From NCBI GenBank assembly GCA_964606085.1, contig CAZSFD010000016.1, forward strand, positions 6,979 through 70,978: DNA of 64,000 nucleotides. The letters are read 5' to 3'. Below are positions 50,000 to 57,095 of the stretch, piece by piece. The stretch is from CAIQJJ01 sp964606085 (GTDB lineage Bacteria; Chloroflexota; Anaerolineae; Anaerolineales; UBA4823). The position numbers and the translations under genes were made by a program. The notes below the pieces were generated by a model. It was not told where the DNA came from. It did not search any database and saw only the letters and a program-made list of their open reading frames with translations. Positions within the stretch are counted from its first letter, which is position 1, and each line of letters starts with the position of its first letter.

Positions 50000-51793
50000 A
50001 TGATCGAAGAATTGGTTACGATTTTACTGGTTGAAGATGAGGAAGCGCACGCCGAACTGATCCAGCGCTCCTTTGAATACCGGGGCGACGCCGTTCAGTT
50101 GCACGTCGCGGCGTCTCTGGCACAGGCGCGCTGCCTGCTCAACGACCTCCCCCACCCACCCGCCCTGATCATCGCCGACTGGCGCCTGCCGGATGGCGAC
50201 AGCCTCGAACTGCTCAACCACCCCCACCCCACCTCACAACAAAATATCAACGTGCCGATTGTGATCATGACCAGCCAGGGCAACGAACGCGTCGCCGTCG
50301 AAGCCCTCAAAGCCGGCGCGCTCGATTACGTGGTCAAATCGCAAGAGACGCTGATTGACATGCCGCACATTGCCGAACGCGCCCTGCGCGAATGGCAGTT
50401 CCAGGCCGAACACGCCCGCATGTCTGAAGCCCTGCGCCAGCGCGAAGCGCAGTTCCGCCTGTTGGCCGAAAACGCCACCGATATGATCACCCGCCACACC
50501 CTGCGCGGCGACTGCCTCTACGTCTCTCCCGCTTGCCGCGGCCTGATCGGTTACGAACCCGAAGAACTGCTCGGCCTTTCGCTGTTTGACTTTATCCACC
50601 CCGAAAACCTGACCCAGGCCACGCAAAAACTCAAAGATTTGCGCCGTACCCCGGTTTTGCGCGGCATCCTCATGCGCATCCGCCGCAAAGATGGCAACTA
50701 CATCTGGGTCGAAACCAACAGCCGCCTGATCCGCGACCCTGAAACCGGCATCCCCGAAATCCACTCCGCTTCGCGCGACGTCACCAGCCGGGTGAAGGCC
50801 GAAGAAGAACTGCGCGCCAGCGAAGACCGCTTCCGCTCGCTGGTGCAAAACTCCGATGACCTGATCCATGTTGTAGATGCCAGCAACAAGATCATCTACG
50901 AAAGCCCGTCCGTCGCCCGCATCACCGGCTACCCGCCCGGCTTCATGCTCGGCAAACACCCCTTCGATTTCATCCACCCCGATGATCAGCAAGTTGCCAG
51001 CAAAGACCTGGGCCATGTCGTCGAACGCATTGAACAAGGCACACCCACCGAAGTACGCTTTCGCCGCGCCGATGGAGAATGGATTTACCTCGAAGTCCTC
51101 GGCACCAATTTGCTCGATCACCCCGGCATACGCGGCATCGTCCTCACTTCCCGCGACATCACCCAGCGCAAACGCTCCGAACTGGCCCTGCAGCAGGCCC
51201 ACGCCAACCTCACCGCCGCCTACGACGACACCATCCTCGGCTGGTCGCGCGCCATGGACCTGCGCGACAAAGAGACCGAAGGCCACACCCTGCGCGTCAC
51301 CGAAGTGACCATCGAACTGGCCAGGGCCCTCGGCATCCCCGACGACCAAATCCCCCACATCCGCCACGGCGCACTGCTGCACGACATCGGCAAAATGGGC
51401 GTCCCCGACGATATCCTGCAAAAACCGGCCATCCTCACCCCCGAAGAATGGGAAGTGATGCGCAAACACCCCGAATATGCCTACAAGATGCTCGTGGACA
51501 TCGAATACCTGCGCCCGGCGCTCAAAATCCCCTATTGCCACCACGAACACTGGGACGGCACGGGGTATCCGCGCCACCTCAAGGGTACAGAAATCCCCAT
51601 CGAAGCGCGCTTGTTCGCCGTGGTAGATGTGTGGGACGCGCTCTCCTTCGACCGCCCCTACCGTAAAGCCTGGCCGCAAGAACAGGTTTTAGCCTATTTG
51701 CAAGAAAACAGCGGCTCTCATTTTGATCCGCACATTGTCACCGTCTTTCTCGAACTGCTCGCCCGCAACTATCCAGGAGGCCCCCATGAATGA
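50000..51793 (+). CDS. Response regulator with two PAS domains and HD-GYP phosphodiesterase
   Basis: The 597-residue protein has a receiver (about 5-130, with LIIADWRLPDGDSLE), PAS (about 148-268), PAS (about 275-395) and an HD-GYP domain (about 405-597). The latter shows H461-D462 in LLHDIGKMGVPDD and HHEHWDGTGYPRHLKG, the GYP motif intact. HD-GYP enzymes hydrolyse cyclic di-GMP, so phosphorylation by the neighbouring kinases may adjust c-di-GMP. It starts 6 bp after the small regulator and overlaps the next gene by 8 bp. Confidence 0.95.
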   Translation: MIEELVTILLVEDEEAHAELIQRSFEYRGDAVQLHVAASLAQARCLLNDLPHPPALIIADWRLPDGDSLELLNHPHPTSQQNINVPIVIMTSQGNERVAVEALKAGALDYVVKSQETLIDMPHIAERALREWQFQAEHARMSEALRQREAQFRLLAENATDMITRHTLRGDCLYVSPACRGLIGYEPEELLGLSLFDFIHPENLTQATQKLKDLRRTPVLRGILMRIRRKDGNYIWVETNSRLIRDPETGIPEIHSASRDVTSRVKAEEELRASEDRFRSLVQNSDDLIHVVDASNKIIYESPSVARITGYPPGFMLGKHPFDFIHPDDQQVASKDLGHVVERIEQGTPTEVRFRRADGEWIYLEVLGTNLLDHPGIRGIVLTSRDITQRKRSELALQQAHANLTAAYDDTILGWSRAMDLRDKETEGHTLRVTEVTIELARALGIPDDQIPHIRHGALLHDIGKMGVPDDILQKPAILTPEEWEVMRKHPEYAYKMLVDIEYLRPALKIPYCHHEHWDGTGYPRHLKGTEIPIEARLFAVVDVWDALSFDRPYRKAWPQEQVLAYLQENSGSHFDPHIVTVFLELLARNYPGGPHE

Positions 51794-52259
51794 TAACGCT
51801 TTAGCAACCACCACCCTGGCCCAGGTCGCCATCGTCGTCAAAGACATTGAAGCCAGCGCCCGAAATTACGCCGCCATCCTCGGTCTGCCGCTGCCCGAAA
51901 TCATCACCCTCGCCCCCGGTTTCGAGGTGCATCAGACCTACCGCGGGCTGCCATCCAATGCCAGCGCCAAACTGGCCTTCTTCCAGCTTGGCCCGGTGCA
52001 GCTCGAACTGATCGAACCCATCGGCGACGACAGTTCGTGGAAAGAAATCCTCGACCGCAAAGGCGAGGGCTTCCACCACCTGGCCTTCTGGGTGACCGAT
52101 ATGCAAAAACGGGTAGATTTCCTGCGCGACCACGGCATCCCCATGATCCACCGCGGCGATATGGGGGAGGGCCAGTTTGCCTACTTCGACGCCGAAGCCC
52201 CCCTGGGCATCACGCTGGAACTGCTGGAACAGACGCGTGCCGCTCGCGCCACCCCCTGA
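51786..52259 (+). CDS. VOC (glyoxalase/methylmalonyl-CoA epimerase fold) protein
   Basis: The 157-residue protein has the paired beta-alpha-beta-beta-beta modules of the VOC superfamily. FHHLAFWVTDM (His) and GITLELLEQ (Glu) supply two metal ligands. At the first ligand position, where methylmalonyl-CoA epimerase has DHIAIAV, the sequence is AQVAIVV, so one histidine is missing and the activity is uncertain. AGGAGG precedes the ATG. It overlaps the HD-GYP gene by 8 bp and, tail to tail, the glycosyltransferase gene by 50 bp. Confidence 0.85.
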   Translation: MNDNALATTTLAQVAIVVKDIEASARNYAAILGLPLPEIITLAPGFEVHQTYRGLPSNASAKLAFFQLGPVQLELIEPIGDDSSWKEILDRKGEGFHHLAFWVTDMQKRVDFLRDHGIPMIHRGDMGEGQFAYFDAEAPLGITLELLEQTRAARATP

Positions 52260-53484
52260 GCAATTCTGCCGCCAGCAAAGCGGCGATCCACAGCAGTAGC
52301 CCTGTGCGCACGCCGACCGTGCCATACAACAGCCACACCTGATCGGGGAAAAGGTTGATGTAAACGGGTAACTCGATCAGGTTGACCACGAACAAGACCC
52401 CCAACATCGCAGCCATGCGCCGGGTGGGATACGCCACCACCAAAAACGGCGCCAGCCAAAACAAATACTGCGGGCTGTACCCTTTGGAATAGAGCAGCAG
52501 CAGGCACATACTCAACGCCAACGCCGCCGTCAGCAAACGGGCCTCGCCCTGCTGGCGGCGGTGACGCGTCCAAACGAAGAGATATAACCCGGCAAAGCAT
52601 CCGCCAAAAAACAGCGTGATCGCCCCCCAGGGCAACGGGCTGGTATGGCTGGCCTGGCGCGCACTGGTCGGCATCAGGCGGTCGGGCAGTGCGGCGACGG
52701 TGCCATAGCCATAGTAGCCATCCAGCAAGGCCCACACCGTTTCCCACGAAGGGCGGCTGACGATATTCTGAAACGAGGCCAGGGTCATGGTGGGGTTGCC
52801 CAGGGCCAGTGGCAGCACCAGGGCTGCCACACAGGCCAGGAACGCCAGGCCGTAGATGATCTTTCGTCGCCAGGTGGGCAACGTACTGACCGCCAGTGGC
52901 AGCAGCAGCACCGGGAACATCTTCGTCATCACGCCGACCCCCGCCAGCAGCGCGCTCCTTTTGTGGCGGCCATCCAGCAACAAAAGCCACCCCGCCAACA
53001 GGAACAGCAGCGGCAGGTTATCCCACCAGCCGGCCCACAGATAGAGCGGCAGGCCAGCCACCGCATACGCAATCACCCCCACCTCGGCCGCCGGCTGGCC
53101 GCAGCGCTGCGCCAGGCCAAAGAGCAGCGCCAGCACGCCCAACTCTGCCGCAATCAGCAGCAGGCCATAGAGTACGAAGAAACACGCCTGCCGCGCCAGG
53201 CCATCGAACCACCACGCGCTGACATGGTACAGGCCGGCCATCAACCACGGCATCACCGGCGGATATTCTGACCAGTAGTGCAGGTAAGGGAAAGCCCCCT
53301 GGCGGCCAAAGTAATCCAGCGTATCCCACCAAAACAGATATTCCGAACGGTAGGGCAGTAAAAAGATCAGCCACACCCGCAGGGGCAGCAGCGCCAGCCG
53401 CGACACAGCCAGCCAGGCCAAAAACGCCCGGTGGTGGTGCTGCGCCCAGCGGGTGAAATAACTGAGCCAATGGGGCGGTCTCAT
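52210..53484 (-). CDS. GT-C type membrane glycosyltransferase (mannosyltransferase-like)
   Basis: The 424-residue protein has about ten membrane helices. The first large loop carries WWDTLDYFGRQGAFPYLHYW and YPPVMPWLMAGLYH, with acidic residues as in GT87/PIG-M-like polyprenol-phosphate-dependent transferases. KGYSPQYLFWLAPFLVV near the C-terminus is also typical. It likely adds a sugar to a lipid or polymer on the outer face of the membrane. It is translationally coupled to the aminotransferase gene (4-bp overlap). Confidence 0.8.
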   Translation of the reverse strand: MRPPHWLSYFTRWAQHHHRAFLAWLAVSRLALLPLRVWLIFLLPYRSEYLFWWDTLDYFGRQGAFPYLHYWSEYPPVMPWLMAGLYHVSAWWFDGLARQACFFVLYGLLLIAAELGVLALLFGLAQRCGQPAAEVGVIAYAVAGLPLYLWAGWWDNLPLLFLLAGWLLLLDGRHKRSALLAGVGVMTKMFPVLLLPLAVSTLPTWRRKIIYGLAFLACVAALVLPLALGNPTMTLASFQNIVSRPSWETVWALLDGYYGYGTVAALPDRLMPTSARQASHTSPLPWGAITLFFGGCFAGLYLFVWTRHRRQQGEARLLTAALALSMCLLLLYSKGYSPQYLFWLAPFLVVAYPTRRMAAMLGVLFVVNLIELPVYINLFPDQVWLLYGTVGVRTGLLLWIAALLAAELLRGWRERHASVPAVPA

Positions 53485-54878
53485 AAAGCAAAATAAGCCT
53501 CAAAATCGGGCTGCCAGCCGCGTGGCTTAAACTCGCCGCTGGCGACATCTTGATCATATTGCCCGCGATAGTCCCCCGTTGCAATGCGTTGGAGCGCCGC
53601 CACCAGCGCATCTACATCGTCGGTAGTGTTATACAGGCCAAAGGAAGCGCGCAGCAGGCCGGGCATATCGGCGCGGTTGCCAGCCAGCATGGTTTCGCGC
53701 ACCTGGTTGGCTTCGGCTTCGGAGAGGCCCAGCAATTTGAGGATGTAGGGATGGGCGCAAAAACATCCGCTGCGCACGCCGATGCCAAATTCGTGGCCCA
53801 GCACGGCGGCGGCCAAAAAGTGCGAGGCGTTTGCCAGCTTGATGGGGATCACCCCCAGGCGGTCGGCGCTGGTGGCCGGGTTGGTCGCGCCAAAAATGCG
53901 GATGCCAGGCACGCCGGGCAGGCGTTCGAGGGCGTAGGCGGTCAGTTCGGCCTCGTGCTGCGCTACGGCATCCATGCCAATGGCTTCGAGTTGGCGGATG
54001 GCGGCAGCCAGGGCAATGGCGCCCACGGTGTTGGGGCTGCCGGCTTCGTCCTTATCGGGCGGGCCGGCCCACACCACATCATCCAGCGTGACGATCTCGA
54101 CCGTGCCGCCGCCGCGGTCATCGGGTTCGCCGGCCGCGAACACGTCGCGCCGTCCCACCAGCGCTCCTGTGCCATAAGGCGCGTACATTTTGTGTCCCGA
54201 AATGGCGACGAAATCGAGGTGGGCGGGGTCATCGAGGGGCAGCATGGCTACTTTGCGATGCGGCGCCAGTTGGGCGCAATCGGCCAGGAAGAGCGCACCG
54301 GCGGCATGGGCCTTCTCGGCCAGGCGGTGGATCGGGTTGAGGTAGCCGGTGACGTTGCTGGCCCCGGTCACGGCCACCAGCGCCACACGCCCGGCGTAGG
54401 TTTGCAACTGCGCCTCGAAATCGGCCTCGTCCAGGCGGCCATCAGCCGTCAGACCGATGTGGACGGTGTGGGCGGCAGCGCGCCACGGCAGGTCGTTGGA
54501 GTGATGCTCCATGCCGCTGGTCAGCACCACATCGCGTTCGGGTGTGAAGGGGAAACGCCGCGCCAGCTTGTTGACTGCCTCGGTGGTGTTCTTGCCGAAG
54601 ATGCAGGTGTGCGTGGCGGGGTCGGCGCCGAGGAAGGCCAGGACGATCTCGCGCGCCTGGTCGAAGGCGTGGGTGCAAAGCTGGCTCTTGAAGCCGGTGC
54701 CGCGGTGAACGCTGCTGTAATAGGTGAGAAAATTATCTACGGCAGTGCGGACAGCTTGCAGGGGTGGCGTGGAGGCGGCGTTATCGAGGTTGATATAGGG
54801 TCGGCGTGAGCCATCGAGCAGCGGCGTTTCAACTTCCACGCCAAAAAACAGAGAGCGGTACGATGAGGTGGGGGGCAT
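53481..54878 (-). CDS. Class V aminotransferase, cysteine desulfurase-like
   Basis: The 465-residue PLP enzyme has YINLDNAASTPPL at the N-terminus, SGMEHHSNDLPWR, ADCAQLAPH, the Schiff-base lysine in SGHKMYAPYGTGALVG and GVRSGCFCAHPYI, where the persulfide-type cysteine sits. This fits the SufS/Csd branch, although it carries a longer C-terminus than SufS. No scaffold or Suf genes are nearby, so the role in Fe-S assembly is uncertain. Its promoter holds a palindrome in the spacer. It is divergent from the dcw cluster. Confidence 0.9.
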   Translation of the reverse strand: MPPTSSYRSLFFGVEVETPLLDGSRRPYINLDNAASTPPLQAVRTAVDNFLTYYSSVHRGTGFKSQLCTHAFDQAREIVLAFLGADPATHTCIFGKNTTEAVNKLARRFPFTPERDVVLTSGMEHHSNDLPWRAAAHTVHIGLTADGRLDEADFEAQLQTYAGRVALVAVTGASNVTGYLNPIHRLAEKAHAAGALFLADCAQLAPHRKVAMLPLDDPAHLDFVAISGHKMYAPYGTGALVGRRDVFAAGEPDDRGGGTVEIVTLDDVVWAGPPDKDEAGSPNTVGAIALAAAIRQLEAIGMDAVAQHEAELTAYALERLPGVPGIRIFGATNPATSADRLGVIPIKLANASHFLAAAVLGHEFGIGVRSGCFCAHPYILKLLGLSEAEANQVRETMLAGNRADMPGLLRASFGLYNTTDDVDALVAALQRIATGDYRGQYDQDVASGEFKPRGWQPDFEAYFAL

Positions 54879-54893
54879 CTTGATCCTTTTGAA

Positions 54894-54922
54894 ATAGTAG
54901 GATTTTAGTCCTAATTTATCAA
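54894..54922 (-). promoter_or_regulatory. Promoter of the aminotransferase gene with a palindrome in the spacer
   Basis: On the minus strand TTGATA (54917-54922), 17 bp and TACTAT (54894-54899). TAGGA-N6-TCCTA (54898-54913) occupies the spacer, an inverted repeat suited to a dimeric repressor; the regulator is not identified. Confidence 0.5.
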
Positions 54923-54928
54923 TGTCGC

Positions 54929-54957
54929 TTGCAATTCAACCCAATTTCGTATAAAAT
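54929..54957 (+). promoter_or_regulatory. mraZ promoter
   Basis: TTGCAA (54929-54934) and TAAAAT (54952-54957) are 17 bp apart, with TATAAA as an alternative -10 two bases earlier. The MraZ box follows directly. Confidence 0.55.
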
Positions 54958-54967
54958 GTGTTAGAAA

Positions 54968-54992
54968 GTGGGTTGATGTGGGACGAAGTGGC
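54968..54992 (+). promoter_or_regulatory. MraZ box (three GTGGG-type repeats, 10-bp spacing)
   Basis: GTGGG at 54968-54972, GTGGG at 54978-54982 and GTGGC at 54988-54992 are each separated by 5 bp. This is the direct-repeat pattern bound by MraZ upstream of its own operon, so autoregulation of the dcw cluster is expected. Confidence 0.85.
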
Positions 54993-55012
54993 AGAGAATG
55001 CGATATTTCGAT

Positions 55013-55034
55013 GAACGCCGGAAATCCGGCGTTC
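55013..55034 (+). terminator. Hairpin in the mraZ leader, possible attenuator
   Basis: GAACGCCGGA (55013-55022) pairs perfectly with 55025-55034 over a two-base loop and is followed by GTTTGTT. It lies between the MraZ box and the mraZ start codon, so premature termination is possible. The U-tract is imperfect. Confidence 0.45.
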
Positions 55035-55059
55035 GTTTGTTAAAGGAAGATTAGAACAA

Positions 55060-55536
55060 ATGTTTCTTGGTCAGTTCCGTCACAACCTGGATCCCAAGAA
55101 CCGCCTGACCATCCCGGCGCGGTATCGCGACCTGTTAGCCGAAGGCGCCTATGTGACGCGCGGCTTCGATGGCAACCTGATCGTCTACACCGCCGCCACC
55201 TTCCACGTCATCACCCAGCAGGCCAACCAGACCAGCGTCACCGACCCGGCGGCCCGCCAGCTCAAACGTCTGCTCTTCTCCAATGCCGATTTTATCGAGG
55301 TAGACCGCGCCGGGCGCATCCTCATTCCCGATTTTTTGCGTGAGAGCGCCGGGTTAGAGAACGAGGTGGTCATTTCAGGCATGGGCGATCACTTTGAAAT
55401 CTGGTCGCCAGAGCGTTGGATGCAGGAAACGGAAGCACTGAACGACCCGCAAGCGAATGCCGAGCGCTTCGCCAGCCTGAAAATTTCGACCGGCAACGAA
55501 CAATCGGCCACCACGCTGCGCATCTCTGCTTCGTGA
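55060..55536 (+). CDS. mraZ: MraZ transcriptional regulator
   Basis: The 158-residue protein has two AbrB-like swapped-hairpin domains, each with the MraZ signature: MFLGQFRHNLDPKNRLTIPA at the N-terminus (DPKxRLxIP) and EVDRAGRILIPDFLRES in the second half (DRxGRIxIP). It forms rings that bind the GTGGG repeats upstream. The start is set by AAGGAAG (55043-55049). It is first in the dcw cluster. Confidence 0.97.
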   Translation: MFLGQFRHNLDPKNRLTIPARYRDLLAEGAYVTRGFDGNLIVYTAATFHVITQQANQTSVTDPAARQLKRLLFSNADFIEVDRAGRILIPDFLRESAGLENEVVISGMGDHFEIWSPERWMQETEALNDPQANAERFASLKISTGNEQSATTLRISAS

Positions 55537-55547
55537 ATGGGTGGGCG

Positions 55548-56474
55548 ATGCACCAACCCGTCCTTTACCATGAAATTATACACGCCTTGCAACCGCAAGC
55601 CGGGGGACGCTATGTAGATGGCACCCTGGGCGCGGGCGGTCACGCCGCAGGCATTTTGGAAGCCAGCGCTCCTGCTGGACGCCTGCTTGGGCTGGATGTT
55701 GACCCGCAAGCGCTGGCCCTGGCGCAGGCCAAACTCGCTCCCTTCGGGGAGCGTGCTGTCATCCGACAGGCATCTTACACCAGCCTGCACGAGCAGTTGC
55801 AAGCACTGGGCTGGGACAGCGTCCAGGGGGTGCTGCTCGACCTGGGTGTCTCTTCGATGCAGTTGGATACTGCCGAACGGGGCTTCTCCTTCCAGGCCGA
55901 TGCGCCGCTCGATATGCGCTTCAGCCCGGCCAACCCGCTGACGGCGGCCACGCTGGTTAACACATTGCCCGAAAATGAACTGGCCGACATTCTCTACCAA
56001 TATGGCGAGGAGCGCCGAGCCTACCAGGTGGCCCGTGTGATTGTGGCCTCCCGCCCGCTGCATACCACCAAAGCGTTGGCGGACGTGGTGGCCCGTGTCA
56101 CCGGCAGCGGCAAAGCGGGAATGCACCCGGCCACCCGCACCTTTCAGGCATTGCGCATCGCCGTCAACGGCGAGTTGGATGCCATCGGGGATGTGTTGCC
56201 GCAAGCGGTGGCGGCTTTGGCCCCGGGCGGGCGGCTGGCGGTGATTTCGTTCCACTCGCTGGAAGACCGCCTCGTCAAGCAGTTTCTGCGCCAGGAAAGC
56301 GTAGATTGCCTTTGCCCGCCCCGCCAGCCGTTGTGTACCTGTGGTCACAAGGCCACAATCAAGTTGATCACCCGCCAGCCCATCGCAGCCCAGGCCGATG
56401 AAATTGCCCAAAACGCCCGTTCGCGCAGCGCCAAATTGCGTGTGGCTGAGAAGGTCTGGCCGCAGAGGGCGTGA
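55548..56474 (+). CDS. rsmH: 16S rRNA (cytosine1402-N4)-methyltransferase RsmH
   Basis: The 308-residue methyltransferase modifies C1402 of 16S rRNA with SAM. MHQPVLYHEII, YVDGTLGAGGHAAGIL (SAM motif), LGLDVDPQAL, GVLLDLGVSSMQLDTAERGFSF split across the motif, and VISFHSLEDRLVKQFL are all signature blocks. The ATG at 55548 is preferred, 11 bp after mraZ, since the family begins with HxPVL; upstream readings overlap mraZ. Confidence 0.97.
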   Translation: MHQPVLYHEIIHALQPQAGGRYVDGTLGAGGHAAGILEASAPAGRLLGLDVDPQALALAQAKLAPFGERAVIRQASYTSLHEQLQALGWDSVQGVLLDLGVSSMQLDTAERGFSFQADAPLDMRFSPANPLTAATLVNTLPENELADILYQYGEERRAYQVARVIVASRPLHTTKALADVVARVTGSGKAGMHPATRTFQALRIAVNGELDAIGDVLPQAVAALAPGGRLAVISFHSLEDRLVKQFLRQESVDCLCPPRQPLCTCGHKATIKLITRQPIAAQADEIAQNARSRSAKLRVAEKVWPQRA

Positions 56475-56484
56475 TCGGTAAAAC

Positions 56485-56556
56485 CAGTAGGCAGTAGACA
56501 GTATCGTGACTCCTGGCATCAATCTTGCAGACCTGTTCTTCACCTCTCAGAACAGG
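56485..56556 (+). promoter_or_regulatory. Heptamer repeat and RBS-sequestering hairpin before ftsL
   Basis: Three CAGTANN heptamers (56485-56505) lie in the rsmH-ftsL spacer. CCTGTTCT (56532-56539) pairs exactly with AGAACAGG (56549-56556). The right arm includes the AGG of the ftsL ribosome binding site, so the hairpin could hold back translation. Confidence 0.5.
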
Positions 56557-56564
56557 AAATGAAT

Positions 56565-57095
56565 ATGAACTACGTCCGCAACCTCCAGCATTCTTATACC
56601 CAGGCTACCTGGCGCAGACAACTCCAATTGATTGGGGCTTTTTCGCTTTCCCTGGTGCTGATCTGGATGGTGGCAGCGCTGTATTTGGACGTGACCGCCC
56701 GCGCCGCGGCCATGGGGCGTGAAGTCCAGGAGTTGCAGGTGCGCAGCAACTCCTATTCGATTAATGCCATCGCCAACGCCACCGATGATCAACTCAGCAT
56801 CGAAGAATTGCGCCAAATCAACCGTGACCTCGAAACGCAATTGGCAACGATCACTTCTGAAGAAGTGATGCGCCAGCGTGCGCAAAAGTTGGGCTTTGAG
56901 CCGGTGGACAACAACCAGATCACTTATTTGCAGGTTGCTGGCTATGTGCCACGCCAGACCGCGCAACGGGCCTCGCCGCCCGGCCCGACGCTCAACGATT
57001 ATCCCACTGCCCCGCCCGTCCCAGAGCCGATGTTGGTGTGGCTGCACGAGCGCTACCTGGAAACCCTGGCGCTGGTGCAAGGAGTGGCACCATGA
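56565..57095 (+). CDS. ftsL: FtsL/DivIC-like cell division protein
   Basis: The 176-residue bitopic protein has a basic cytoplasmic N-terminus, one membrane helix (LQLIGAFSLSLVLIWMVAAL, about 23-42), and a coiled coil (EELRQINRDLETQLATI, with VMRQRAQKLGF) that ends with a proline-rich tail. Position between rsmH and ftsI and this layout identify it as FtsL-like despite low family conservation. The second ATG (56565) has AGGA at 7 bases; the first ATG at 56559 is too close to it. ATGA overlap with ftsI. Confidence 0.8.
   Translation: MNYVRNLQHSYTQATWRRQLQLIGAFSLSLVLIWMVAALYLDVTARAAAMGREVQELQVRSNSYSINAIANATDDQLSIEELRQINRDLETQLATITSEEVMRQRAQKLGFEPVDNNQITYLQVAGYVPRQTAQRASPPGPTLNDYPTAPPVPEPMLVWLHERYLETLALVQGVAP

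Noticed and set aside
50234..51679. A 481-codon minus-strand frame opposite the HD-GYP gene
   Set aside because: Antisense shadow; no motif, and the plus-strand domains are complete.
53550..54809. A 419-codon plus-strand frame opposite the aminotransferase
   Set aside because: Antisense shadow; the minus-strand gene has all PLP-enzyme motifs.
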